DNA of 64,000 bases from Anaeromyces robustus (taxonomy: Eukaryota > Neocallimastigomycota > Neocallimastigomycetes > Neocallimastigales > Neocallimastigaceae), in assembly GCA_002104895.1 (NCBI GenBank), contig MCFG01000063.1, positions 43,501 through 107,500 of the forward strand, read 5' to 3'. The first letter of the stretch is position 1. Every line of letters starts with the position of its first letter. The notes under the pieces were generated by a model. That model had not been told where the DNA came from, did no database searches, and saw only the letters and a program-made list of their open reading frames with translations. A program made the translations under genes and the position numbers. Shown piece after piece: positions 1 through 10,300 of the stretch.

Positions 1-771
1 ATCTTCAGTGTGTCCTAGGCGTTTACAATAAGCACATCTAGTTGGCGGGTTATTGCTATTATTATTCTTGTTGCGTGTATTGTTACGAAATTTATTATTA
101 TTAGAACTCGTATTAGATGTGGCTTGATTGGAAAATGTACGGGAATTTCGGCTAGTACGTGCAGCTAAATGTCTGTCCAAACGAATGGCTAAACGGGCAA
201 GATCATCTAAGTTATCTGGTAGCGGAAAGATACTATCCAAACGGTCTTGCACTCTTGAGTCTAAACCATGGTAGAAAGTGTCCATAAGTAAAGATTCATC
301 TGATTCGACGAAAACAGCTAGGCGGCGGAATTCGTTTACGTAATCGATCGCGTTTCCAATACCATGTTGACGGAGTCTTCTGAATTGACTTTGATGGTGG
401 TAATCTAAGTCAGGGTCTCCAAAAGTGTTACGAAGTCTTTTAATAAATTCTGTCGAGTTGCTTAGAAAGGCAGGATAACGTTCACATAGTTTAGCAGCCC
501 ATTCATAGGCAGGTCCACCCATATTGTTTATCATATATCGTACTTCTTTCTTCATGTCTGGGAAGAACGTAGGGTAGCTACTGAAATTACACTTGCAATG
601 AGCAATGAAGGATTCTACCATATTTCTGTCTCCACAAAATCTAGGAGGGCGGCGAATAATTTCATCCTTGATTTCCATAGCGGCATCATCTTGTTGGTCG
701 GTCTCATTATTTAGTTCTGGTTGAGGCTGAACAGCAGGAATAAAAAGTTGTTTGATGGATGAACGTTCCAT
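1..771 (-). CDS. Ty3/Gypsy-type Gag polyprotein, 5' part (cut by window edge)
   Basis: The frame is open from an ATG at 771 to base 1 (257 codons) and runs off the window. The middle reads like a retrotransposon Gag domain (Retrotrans_gag family): a Trp/Tyr-rich helical block with AYEWAAKL, then LRNTFGDPD, then YVNEFRRLA and FYHGLDSRVQDRL. An Arg/Ser/Asn-rich stretch follows, then the start of a CCHC zinc knuckle (CAYCKRLGHTED) whose last Cys lies outside the window. Gag would bind element RNA and form the particle. GC content is clearly higher than in any neighbouring sequence and rare codons such as CGG and AGG are common, so the element has its own composition. The protease-RT part would lie upstream of base 1. 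I could not identify an LTR or primer site in 772-1100. Confidence 0.85.
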   Translation of the reverse strand, partial: MERSSIKQLFIPAVQPQPELNNETDQQDDAAMEIKDEIIRRPPRFCGDRNMVESFIAHCKCNFSSYPTFFPDMKKEVRYMINNMGGPAYEWAAKLCERYPAFLSNSTEFIKRLRNTFGDPDLDYHHQSQFRRLRQHGIGNAIDYVNEFRRLAVFVESDESLLMDTFYHGLDSRVQDRLDSIFPLPDNLDDLARLAIRLDRHLAARTSRNSRTFSNQATSNTSSNNNKFRNNTRNKNNNSNNPPTRCAYCKRLGHTED

Positions 772-1124
772 GTTTTGTAAACGATTAATTATAGCTAAAG
801 AGAGTAGGTGAGTAATTAAAACTTCCAGGGTATTTCTTGGTTATATGCGATAAAAGAGATTATTATCAAAAGGTTAAACAAACGAAATAGGCTGAAAGTT
901 ATTAAATGTGGCTTGTAATAAATTTTGTCTTTTTTTTTTATTTAAAATTTAGTTTAAGAATATTATTATTTATTAAAGTTAAATAGTAATTAAATTTATA
1001 ATTGTTTCTAACTATCGATATAAAAAATTAATTAATAAAGATTATGGTTAAATCTTCAATTTGGATTATTCAGACGATAATCTCTTTTATGAAGAAAAAA
1101 TATAAGAGTGATTTTTCTTCATAT

Positions 1125-1160
<36 letters not shown>

Positions 1161-2050
1161 CTAAATTTAAACTATATAAATAAACTAACTAATATTACTA
1201 ATAGAAAATGAGTTATTAGTAATAAAAATGATTAATTACTAAAAGCATAAAAATATTATTAATACATTAATAATTATTATTTTTACAGAAATAAAATAAT
1301 TTCTAAAATATTCTAATTATTAATAATAAAATTGATAAAATATTTAAATTATTCCTAAACTATTTTTGAGGCTTGAATTAAATTTTAATTATTAATTATT
1401 ATTAGTAAAAAATAATTTTATTATATTTATTAATATATTATTGACACTTAATTTTTAATTTTTATTTTAAATTTTATATATTAAAAAAAAAAAAAACTTT
1501 AATATTATTATTTTTTATATATAATTTTATTATTATTATTTTTTAAATAGAATTTATATATATATATATAATATCATAAAGTATTTAATTAATAATAATA
1601 ATAATTGTGAAACATTATTTAAAAAAAAAAAAAAAAAAACAACTTTATATATTATTTTTATTTTTTTAAATATATATTTGTACTATAAAATAAATTCATT
1701 TTTCTTCTCATTTTTATGTTATAATTATTATTATTTTATTATTTTTTACTTTTTTTTCCCTTAATTTATATTAAATAATATGATGATACATTTTATTTTA
1801 ACATATTTTTTATAATATGATTAACATTATGATAATATTTATTTTGTATTATATATGAAATATTAATAATTATTTCCTTTTTTTTTTTTTTTTTTTACTA
1901 TTTTAATATTTCTTATACTCTAAAATATATTTCTTTTTTTTATTTTTTTTATTCTTTTATTTTTTAGAATATTACTTTATATATATGTATATATTTATAT
2001 ATTTTTTTTCTCATTAATTATTTTTTTATTTTACATTTAGTTATAATTGG
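772..2050. other. AT-rich intergenic region
   Basis: No gene seen. Contains a poly(T) tract at about 1130-1160, short A and T runs and (AT)n at about 1556-1570. A 14-base inverted repeat, ATAAAAGAGATTAT, has one arm near 851-864 and the complement near 1077-1090. It may mark untranslated or LTR sequence of the Gag-bearing element, but no second LTR is visible to test this. Confidence 0.5.
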
Positions 2051-3601
2051 TTAATTATTTTTTATTCTACATTTAGTTATAATTTTGGTTTTTCTAATTT
2101 TTGTAAAAGTTTGATATTCAACTTTAGTCGTTGATTGATTTTGATTTTCAGTTTCATTTTTTTTGAATAACATTTGAATAAAATCATTAAAACCATTATA
2201 CCAAACTGGGAAATCATGAGTACCTCCTGGATATGTATATTCTTTAAAGATTTCAATTCTATCCCAATTTTTCATAGAATTAACATGAGATGGGTATCTT
2301 CCATAAACTGATAAATCTTTATCCCCACAAGTTAAATAAAGATTGTGAATTTTAAGACCATTAAAATCTGGATTACTATCAACTTCTGCAATAATATCAT
2401 CAGGTTGCATTTGTAAACCTGGAGAAAATCCAGCAAAATTACTAATAAGATCAAGACATTGTCTAATACCAATAGTGAATGTTTGTCCACCTCCTAATGA
2501 AAGACCAGCAAGAGCAACATGATCACGACCTTCTTTTACATTAAAGTTTTCTCTAAGGTATGGAAGAATATCATTTCTAAGTTCATTTTGGAATACATTA
2601 TAACCATCAAGATCATAACCAGCTCCATTTGGTCCCCAATTTTTACTTGCAACACCAGTAACTACAACAAGAATAAATTTTTCAACATTACCACTAGCCA
2701 TTCCTCTATCCATATAACCTTTAATTTTTCCACCACGACCTTTATTAGAAAGTCCCCAAGTGTTTTCATTTTGACCACGTCCATGAAGTAATACAAATAC
2801 AGGATATTCTATAGTTTTATCATTAGCATCATATCCAGATGGAAGATAAACCCAAGCATGTTTTTTATATCTATCAGCATCTGTTAAGGCTGATTCTTCA
2901 ACAGTATAATCTCTTGTTGGATAATAAATTTCAATAACTGAACCACGTTGTGATTCTATTAAGCCATCATCAAAAGCTTTATCTTCAACAGCATCTTTTT
3001 TTGCATTGAATTTTACATTCTTTAATTTAACTTTAAGTTGATCACCATCATTATTTCCTCTTTGATAATCATTGAATTTAATTGCAAAACCTAAAATAAA
3101 ATCAAAATCAGAACTTGCTTTGATTTTTTCTGAAAAATCAGAAGGAATTTTAATATTATATTTAAGAGTTCCAGAAATTTCTTCGGCATCAACATATTCA
3201 AGGTCTTCAAATCCACCAAACATACCAGTTGAATCCCAAGGAAGAATTCTAATACAAAAACTTGGATTTTTAGCTTCAGTATTCCATTTTCCTTCAATAG
3301 GATTATAATCTAATTCTATATCAATAGATTCATAATTTGAAATATTAATTTCGTCTTTGTTTTCTTTGGCATAAAAAGAAAGACCGCCACCAGCACCACG
3401 ATTGGCTGTAGCAATCCAAGAAACAGAACCATCATCTGCTTCTATAATATCAGTAGCAACAGAACCATCTGTGAATATAGAAAATTTTTCTTTAGTATCA
3501 CGTAAAGTAATACCATAAGTAATTTCACAAGAAATTGCTGATAAATATAACACTAAAAGTGTAAGTGTCCAGAAAATATGGTTTTGAAATTTTTTGAACA
3601 T
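2051..3601 (-). CDS. secreted CE1-like (esterase D/feruloyl-esterase-type) carbohydrate esterase with N-terminal beta-sandwich domain
   Basis: A 516-residue single-exon protein starting with a clear signal peptide (basic start, then a hydrophobic run to about residue 25). Residues about 28-200 look like a beta-sandwich, carbohydrate-binding-type domain (AGGGLSFYAKE, FCIRILPW). Residues about 220-480 are an alpha/beta-hydrolase of the esterase D/CE1 type: LLHGRGQNENTWG (oxyanion region, H273), nucleophile elbow GLSLGG with Ser368, an acid in CGDKD (Asp427 or Asp429), and catalytic His462 in GGTHDF. The family removes feruloyl or acetyl groups from xylan. Unlike many secreted plant-wall enzymes of gut fungi it has no dockerin; it ends in a basic, Asn/Gln/Thr-rich tail (481-516). 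Third positions are less AT-biased than in neighbouring genes. The two-domain plan resembles rumen-bacterial esterases, so transfer is plausible but unproven. The ester substrate cannot be fixed from sequence. Confidence 0.88.
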   Translation of the reverse strand: MFKKFQNHIFWTLTLLVLYLSAISCEITYGITLRDTKEKFSIFTDGSVATDIIEADDGSVSWIATANRGAGGGLSFYAKENKDEINISNYESIDIELDYNPIEGKWNTEAKNPSFCIRILPWDSTGMFGGFEDLEYVDAEEISGTLKYNIKIPSDFSEKIKASSDFDFILGFAIKFNDYQRGNNDGDQLKVKLKNVKFNAKKDAVEDKAFDDGLIESQRGSVIEIYYPTRDYTVEESALTDADRYKKHAWVYLPSGYDANDKTIEYPVFVLLHGRGQNENTWGLSNKGRGGKIKGYMDRGMASGNVEKFILVVVTGVASKNWGPNGAGYDLDGYNVFQNELRNDILPYLRENFNVKEGRDHVALAGLSLGGGQTFTIGIRQCLDLISNFAGFSPGLQMQPDDIIAEVDSNPDFNGLKIHNLYLTCGDKDLSVYGRYPSHVNSMKNWDRIEIFKEYTYPGGTHDFPVWYNGFNDFIQMLFKKNETENQNQSTTKVEYQTFTKIRKTKIITKCRIKNN

Positions 3602-4700
3602 TTTTTTTTTTTTTTTTTCTAAATCTTTGTTTTAATTTATTATATTTAATTTAAAAAATAAAAGTTTGAACATGTATAATAATTAATATATATATAAAAT
3701 TATTTATCATTGTTTTACTTTTTTTTTTTTAAAAAAAATTTATTCCTTATTTTTTTATTATTTTTTTAGTATTTACCTCTTTTTTTTTTTTTATTATTAT
3801 TAATTTTTATTTTTTTTTTCCCTTCTTTTATATATAATAATTATAATAATAATAATAATAATAATAAAAAATAGATATAGAAATGTTAAAGAATGTATTT
3901 TTTCATTTTAATAATATAAAATTTTTTTACTTATCTTTTTTTTTATTCTTTTTATTATTTTATTAATTAATAATGTTGATGTTAATAATATTAATATTAA
4001 TCATAATATTATTAAAATGAATGTCAATTAGTTATTTTTTTTTTTATTATTTAAAATTTAAATTTATTTATTAATTTATTTTTTTATTTATTTATTTTTT
4101 AATTTAATTATTTATTTATTTATTTATATATTAATTTGTTAATTAATAAATAATTATTTTTTTTATTTATTTTACTTACATTTAATAACGATTTATTCAA
4201 TTCAATCAAATAAATCAATTATTTGTTTTCTTATGTTTTCTTATAATAATGAATTACTTAAAGAAAGAAAAACACAACATAAATTATACATAGATTCTAC
4301 ATAAAATATATATCAAATAAGTTTATAATTAATACTATTAACTTTACCAGAATTAATTGATAAACATTTTAATTTAACTTTTTTTTGTCTGACTAATTTG
4401 ATGTTCAAGATGAGTAACAAATTAATTTTTTAAAAAAAAAAAAAAAAATAATGTTGGTGGATCAATAAAATAATAACTTTAATCATATTGCCACTACATT
4501 ATTATCAATATTTAGCAATTATGAATATTATTGAATATTAAAATTAATTTTTTAATTTTAACGCCATATATTAATACATTCTAATACGTAAATATGATTA
4601 ATGTTACAATTAATATATAATAATTACTCCCTTCTAGTTAATCATGCATATAATTTTTAAAAAAAAATTTTTCCCACTTTTATTTAATTAAAATATATAA
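3602..4700. other. AT-rich intergenic region between esterase and Copia element
   Basis: Upstream flank of the minus-strand esterase and target region of the Copia insertion. Contains T tracts, an (ATA)n run at about 3842-3866 and short TTTA/TTAT repeats at about 4065-4130. No ORF or RNA gene recognised. Confidence 0.5.
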
Positions 4701-4705
4701 AAAAT

Positions 4706-4996
4706 TGTTAGAAATAAAGTTTAATATATATTAATATATAATAAATATTATAATAAATATTATGTTTATTCTTATATAGTTATAAATATTTAAGTATCAT
4801 AAAAATATTGTTAATGTATAAATTTATTTTATTAAAATGTACAAAGTGGCGTATTATTACATCACCTGATATATATGATTAATATATGTAAAATTATTAT
4901 AGATAGTTAATATAAAATGTTTACTAATAATGTAATTATTAATATGTGGGTTCTTAATAAATAAAATATAAAATATTAATTAATCAAATTCTAAGA
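4706..4996 (+). repeat. 5' LTR of the Copia element
   Basis: 291 bp, matching 10770-11060 with one mismatch. Starts TGTTAGAA and ends TTCTAAGA, an imperfect 8-bp terminal inverted repeat. Should carry the promoter and the transcript start for the element. The exact ends are fixed by the AAAAT target duplication outside both LTRs. Confidence 0.95.
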
Positions 4997-5017
4997 GATT
5001 AAGAGTCTCATGGACTC
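4997..5017 (+). promoter_or_regulatory. primer-binding site complementary to an internal (anticodon-arm) part of tRNA-Lys(CUU)
   Basis: Begins directly at the LTR end. Its reverse complement contains CATGAGACTCTTAATC, the anticodon stem and CTCTTAA loop of a eukaryotic tRNA-Lys(CUU). There is no adjacent TGG that would pair with a tRNA 3' CCA end at the LTR boundary. This suggests priming by a 5' tRNA half cut in the anticodon arm, as known for Drosophila copia with initiator tRNA-Met. The same site occurs in the LTR remnant at 55483-55503. The tRNA match is from knowledge of tRNA sequences, not from a search. Confidence 0.7.
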
Positions 5018-5074
5018 AAATTATTTTTAAATAATAAAAGGAATATTATATAATAATAAATTAAAAATTAAAAA

Positions 5075-6055
5075 ATGAGTAATAAAGAAGGAAACGGTAC
5101 AAAGGACCTATTAGATGGTTCTAATTTCAAAACCTGGAAACAACAATTATATCTGTTATTAAAGGAAGAAGATTTAACTCAATTTATTTATGATAAAAAA
5201 TTAAAGAAAATTTCAAAAGACAATATAGCTGAAGATGACTTAAAAAAACATATTCCAGTGGATGGAATTAATAATTTATTTTATGAAAAATCTGTCACTA
5301 AAGATATGGTTAAAAAAGATGCTAAAACTAAAAAAATTTTAATGAATAGCATCAAAAATGATTTAGCAGTAAATATTGATTTCATATCATCAACAGCATA
5401 TGAAATCTATAATTTAATAAAAGGAATTAATTTAAGTGATGACAATGATAGAATAGAGGAAATAAAAAATTATTTAAATTCAATGAGATTCAATGAGAAT
5501 CAAGATATTCCTCTATCAATATTTATTTCAAATATGAATATGAAATTCAATGAATTAGAACAATTAAAATCCCCTTTAAAAGATTCAGAAAAATTTGATT
5601 ATTTATATAATTCTATCCCAGAAGAATTAGCAATCAAAACTAATATAATAGACCATCAAGAAAACTGGGAAGAAACAACAAATTATTTAATAAAAACACA
5701 TCAACAATTAAAAAGATTAAAAGAGAAAAAATTAAAGCAGTTAGATGTAGAATCAAATAGTGTAAATGTGTCATCTAATAAAAAATATAGTAATTATAAT
5801 AGTAATTATAATAATAATTATAATAATTATAATAATAATTATAAAAATACAAAATTTAATAAATTTAATAATAATAATAATAAATATAAAAATAAAAATA
5901 ATTATAATAAAAATAATCATGATAATAATAATAAAATAATTAAATGTAAAAATTGTGGTAAATTAGGACACACAATATATACTTGTAGATTTAAAAACTA
6001 TAAGAAAAATAATAAAAATTTTAAACAAAATAACGGGAGGCAAGAAAATAAATAA
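5075..6055 (+). CDS. gag: Copia Gag (UBN2-type) with CCHC zinc knuckle
   Basis: A 326-residue nucleocapsid precursor. The N-terminus has the LDGSNFKTWKQQLYLLLKEED block typical of Copia Gag (DUF4219/UBN2), then a helical capsid region with YNSIPEEL (the usual SLP motif) near residues 185-192. An Asn/Tyr/Lys-rich basic stretch (about 230-288) precedes a CCHC knuckle, CKNCGKLGHTIYTC, near residues 292-305. Gag assembles the particle and packages element RNA. The stop at 6053-6055 lies inside the pol frame, which is open from 5967, so pol is probably reached by frameshifting. Confidence 0.93.
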   Translation: MSNKEGNGTKDLLDGSNFKTWKQQLYLLLKEEDLTQFIYDKKLKKISKDNIAEDDLKKHIPVDGINNLFYEKSVTKDMVKKDAKTKKILMNSIKNDLAVNIDFISSTAYEIYNLIKGINLSDDNDRIEEIKNYLNSMRFNENQDIPLSIFISNMNMKFNELEQLKSPLKDSEKFDYLYNSIPEELAIKTNIIDHQENWEETTNYLIKTHQQLKRLKEKKLKQLDVESNSVNVSSNKKYSNYNSNYNNNYNNYNNNYKNTKFNKFNNNNNKYKNKNNYNKNNHDNNNKIIKCKNCGKLGHTIYTCRFKNYKKNNKNFKQNNGRQENK

Positions 6056-7379
6056 CTCCTATTATAGTACTAGTAATAGTCAATATAATAAGAATATTAT
6101 TATTGATAAAAATAATAATATTATTAAAAATAATAATATTGAAAATAATAATAAAATTAATAAAAATAATAATTTAGAAAATAAAAATAATAATCTTAAA
6201 AATAATTGTAAAAATAATAATAATAGTATAGATAAATATGAAGAACAATTTTTTGAAGATTATAATGATGCAATTAATGCTGAATCAAGCAATGTTTCAT
6301 TAAAAAAATCTTCATATAAAAAATTAAAATATTTTTCTTATTATAATAATTTTTCTAATAATAATAATAAATATCATGAAAATAAAAATGATTATAAAAA
6401 TAATTTATATAATAAATATAATTATTATAATAAAAATAAATATAATTATTATAATAAAAATAAAAGTAATTACTATATTAAAAATAATAATACCAATTCT
6501 TATAAAATTAAAAATAATAATACACAAGTTAAAAATAATATAAATAAAAGAAATGACACATTAATTCCTTGGACTTTAGATTCAGGTGCCACTTTTCATA
6601 TGACTGGCAATCCTGATATTTTAATTGATAAAATAAAATATAGCCAAGATATTTACTTTGCAGATGGAAACAATGTTCGTTCCATTTATAAAGGTACATA
6701 CAAGAGATATATTGGAGATAATAAAATATGTTTAAAAAATGTTTTGTATATCCCTGAATTTAAAAGAAATTTAATATCAATTGATTGTCTTTGTCTACAA
6801 AATTTTAAAACTATTTTTCAACAAGAAAATAATAAAAACAAAGTATCAATATATAATAAAAATAAAAATAAAATTTATAGTACTTTTTCAAATGACTCAA
6901 ATACTTATATTATTTGGACGTCAAAAAACAAATTTAATTTTAATAATATTAGTAATAATTTAAAAGATAATAATATAAATAGTTTAACAAATACAACAAA
7001 TAATGACGACGAAAATTTAGAATTATGGCACCGTCGTCTTGGGCATTTTAATATTAATAATCTTAAAAATACATTAAAGAAAATAAAAATTAATAATAAA
7101 TGTAAAATTTGTTCATGCTCGAAATTAAAAAATTTTCCATTTTACAGTACAGAAAATAAATCAAAGGAACCCTTTGAATTAATACACATGGATACAGTTA
7201 CAGTTAATGAAAATTCTTTATATGGAAATAAATATTTTTTAACAATTTTAGATGATTTTACGCGTTATGGTTGGGTATTCTTCTTAAAATCTAAAACTGA
7301 AGTTTTTGATATTTTTCTTAATTGGTATAACAAAATTACAAATATTTTTAACAAAAATATTAAAATATTAAATATATAA
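5967..7379 (+). CDS. pol: Copia Pol, N-terminal part: protease and first half of integrase (interrupted)
   Basis: This frame has no stop from 5967 and overlaps the end of gag. After an Asn/Lys/Tyr-rich spacer (about 6060-6540) comes the aspartic protease active site in WTLDSGATFHMTG (DSG at 6579-6587). Next is the integrase zinc-binding region with LWHRRLGHFN and CKICSC (about 7024-7130), then the first catalytic Asp in HMDTVTV and the core motif LDDFTRYGWVFFLK. The frame stops at 7377-7379, directly before the KTDNGKEF motif that holds the second integrase Asp. That motif lies in another frame, so this copy is frameshifted within integrase (somewhere in 7364-7379). The disrupted point is an AT-only run, so an assembly indel is also possible. 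Confidence 0.9.
   Translation, partial: DTQYILVDLKTIRKIIKILNKITGGKKINNSYYSTSNSQYNKNIIIDKNNNIIKNNNIENNNKINKNNNLENKNNNLKNNCKNNNNSIDKYEEQFFEDYNDAINAESSNVSLKKSSYKKLKYFSYYNNFSNNNNKYHENKNDYKNNLYNKYNYYNKNKYNYYNKNKSNYYIKNNNTNSYKIKNNNTQVKNNINKRNDTLIPWTLDSGATFHMTGNPDILIDKIKYSQDIYFADGNNVRSIYKGTYKRYIGDNKICLKNVLYIPEFKRNLISIDCLCLQNFKTIFQQENNKNKVSIYNKNKNKIYSTFSNDSNTYIIWTSKNKFNFNNISNNLKDNNINSLTNTTNNDDENLELWHRRLGHFNINNLKNTLKKIKINNKCKICSCSKLKNFPFYSTENKSKEPFELIHMDTVTVNENSLYGNKYFLTILDDFTRYGWVFFLKSKTEVFDIFLNWYNKITNIFNKNIKILNI
6035..6041 (+). promoter_or_regulatory. candidate programmed +1 ribosomal frameshift site (GGG AGG C)
   Basis: Gag is read in one frame to 6055; pol continues +1 relative to gag and is open from 5967. 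In the 89-nt overlap the Gag codons GGG AGG followed by C resemble the Ty1 slippery site CUU AGG C, where a slow AGG codon promotes a +1 slip. AGG is rare in the AT-biased genes of this window. Alternative slip sites within the overlap are not excluded. Confidence 0.45.
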
Positions 7380-10300
7380 AAACCGATAACGGTAAAGAAT
7401 TTTTTAATAATAATTTTAATAACTTCTGTAACTTACATGGGATTATTCACCAACATACAGTCCCATATAACCCATCACAAAATGGACGCGTTGAACGTCT
7501 TCATGGAACTTTGCTTTCTACCGCCAGAGCCATGCTACATGATGCCAAGCTTAGCCATGTTTTTTGGGAAGATGCTGTATCTACAGCAAATTATATTCAT
7601 AATAGAATTCCTCATAAAGGTATTAATTTTAAAATTCCTTATGAATTATTATATAACGAAAAAGTTGATTATAATAAATTTAAAGTGTTTGGTTGCCAAG
7701 TATTTTTCTTTGTTCCCAAACAATTTCGTTCAAAATTATCTAATTCTACTCTTCCAGGTATATTTATTGGTTATGATTCCAATCCTTCTGCTTTTAAAAT
7801 TTATGATACTACCAATAATAAAATTATTATTTCGCGTGCCTTAGAATTTTTTGAAGATACTCCAGGTAATTTTTCATCTCCTTCCTCCATTCCAGAAACT
7901 ATTAATTTTATTCCGTATTATGAAATCGGGGGAGATGATGATGATATCGTTTCTATTTCTTCTATAAATACAAATAATAACAATTTAAATAATATAAATA
8001 ATGACAATTTAAATAATATAAATAATAACAATTTAAATAATATAAATAATAACAATTTAAATAATACAAATAACAACAATTCAAATAATACAAATAATAA
8101 CTCAAAAAACAATTTAAATAATATAGACACAAATAATAATATAAATAGTACAGATAATAAACTAAACTATGTTAACAATAATTTAAATAATATTAATAAT
8201 ATTCCAAATAATAATAATAATTTATATAATAATAATTATTCAAATAATAATAATTTATATAACAATAATTATCTAAATAATAATAATTTATATAACAATG
8301 TCAATTACCCAAATAATAATTTATATAATTATACAAATAATAATTTATATGATTTATATAACAAAAATTATAATAATAATAATAATATTAATTATTTATT
8401 AAACAACAAAAATTTATTATATAATTATCTTTCATATCCTCCTAATAATAATAATTATTTTATTCCAAATTATGCTTATTATCCATATTATCCAAATTAT
8501 TTTAATCCAACAATTTATGAAAATAATTTACAAAATAAAAATAATTCATTTGATGAATATTTTGATTACAATAAATACTATAATGTAAATTCAAAAAATC
8601 AACTTGATAAAAATAAAAGTGATAATATTAATAACTTAGAAAATAATTCCATTAACAATTTAAATAATTTAAATCAAAACATTCAACAACAAAATTTAAA
8701 GAAAAACAATACTGAAAATATATTAAATAAAGAAAATAATATTGAATTAAATAAAAATAAAAACAACAACGAAAATTTAAATAATAATATTGAATTAAAT
8801 AAAAATAAAAACAATAATGAAAATTCAAATAATAATATTAATAGAATAAATATGGAAAACAATAGTAAAGTTTTAAATAATAAAATTTTAAATAACAATG
8901 AAAACAATAATAATTTAAACAAAAATTTAAATAATAATAATTTAAATAATAATTATTTAACAAATAATAACAATAATTTAAATAATAAAAGTATTAATTT
9001 AAATAATAATTATGAATCAAATAAAAATAATACAAATAAAATAAACAACTCAAATAATAATTATTTAAATAACAACAACAATAAACTAAATGATAATATC
9101 ACTAGAAATGATAACAAAGAAAAAATATATAATGTAAAAAAGAGAAAGAATATAGACGAAATAACAAATGACATTAAAAAATCAAGATATGTAAGTAATT
9201 TAGTGGTAGTTTTTGATAGTGAAATATCACCTCCTAACAATTTTAAAGAAATATTTAAGAGAAAAGATAAAAACAAATGGTTGGAAGCAATAGATGTGGA
9301 ATTAAATAACTTAAAAGAAAAAGAAGTTTACGAAATCATAGACAACATTCCAGAAGGTAAAAATATAATTTCTACTAGGTGGGTTTTCACTTACAAGAAA
9401 AATGACAAGGGGGAGATTATAAAGTACAAAGCAAGACTGGTTGCAAGAGGATTTTCACAAATTTATCTTATAGATTATATTGAAACTTTTTCACCTACTT
9501 TACAACAAGATTCATTAAGAATTATAATTTGTATTTCATTATATTATAATTTTGATATTTATCAACTAGATATAAAAGCAGCATATTTGAATGCTGAACT
9601 TGAAGATGACATATACTTAGAAATTCCTGAAGGTGTAGAGAATAATAAGAATAAATTTTGGAAATTAAAAAAGGCATTGTATGGTTTAAAACAAGCTGGA
9701 AGAATGTGGAATAATAAATTAGATAGTATATTAACAAAATTGGAATTTATAAGATTAAAAAATGAACCATGTATATATATAAAATTAAATAATGAAAACA
9801 AAATAATTTGCATTATTGCAGTTTATGTGGATGATATTTTAATTTGTGGTAATATAAATAATATTAATAAAATTAAATTACAATTAAAAAATGAATTAGA
9901 TTTAACTGATATTGGTTTAGTAGATTTCATAATTGGAATAAAATTTATAAAATGTGAAAATGGTTATATTTTGCATCAATTATTATATTTAGAAAAAATC
10001 TTAGAAAAATTTAATATTAAAGAAAATAATAAATCATCAAATATGATTTATATAGAAGACGAAAATAAAAGAAATGAAAAATTTGATTCAAAATTATATA
10101 TGCAAGCCGTGGGCAGCTTATTATACTTAGCCATGGGTACCAGGCCAGATATTTTATTTGCTGTTAGTAAAGCTTCCAGAAAGAATAAAAATCCTACCTA
10201 TGAAGACTGGTATAATGTATTAAAAATTTTTAAATATTTAAATGCAAATAAATATTATGGAATAAAATATAATAAAAATATAAATATTAAAGCATTTGTT

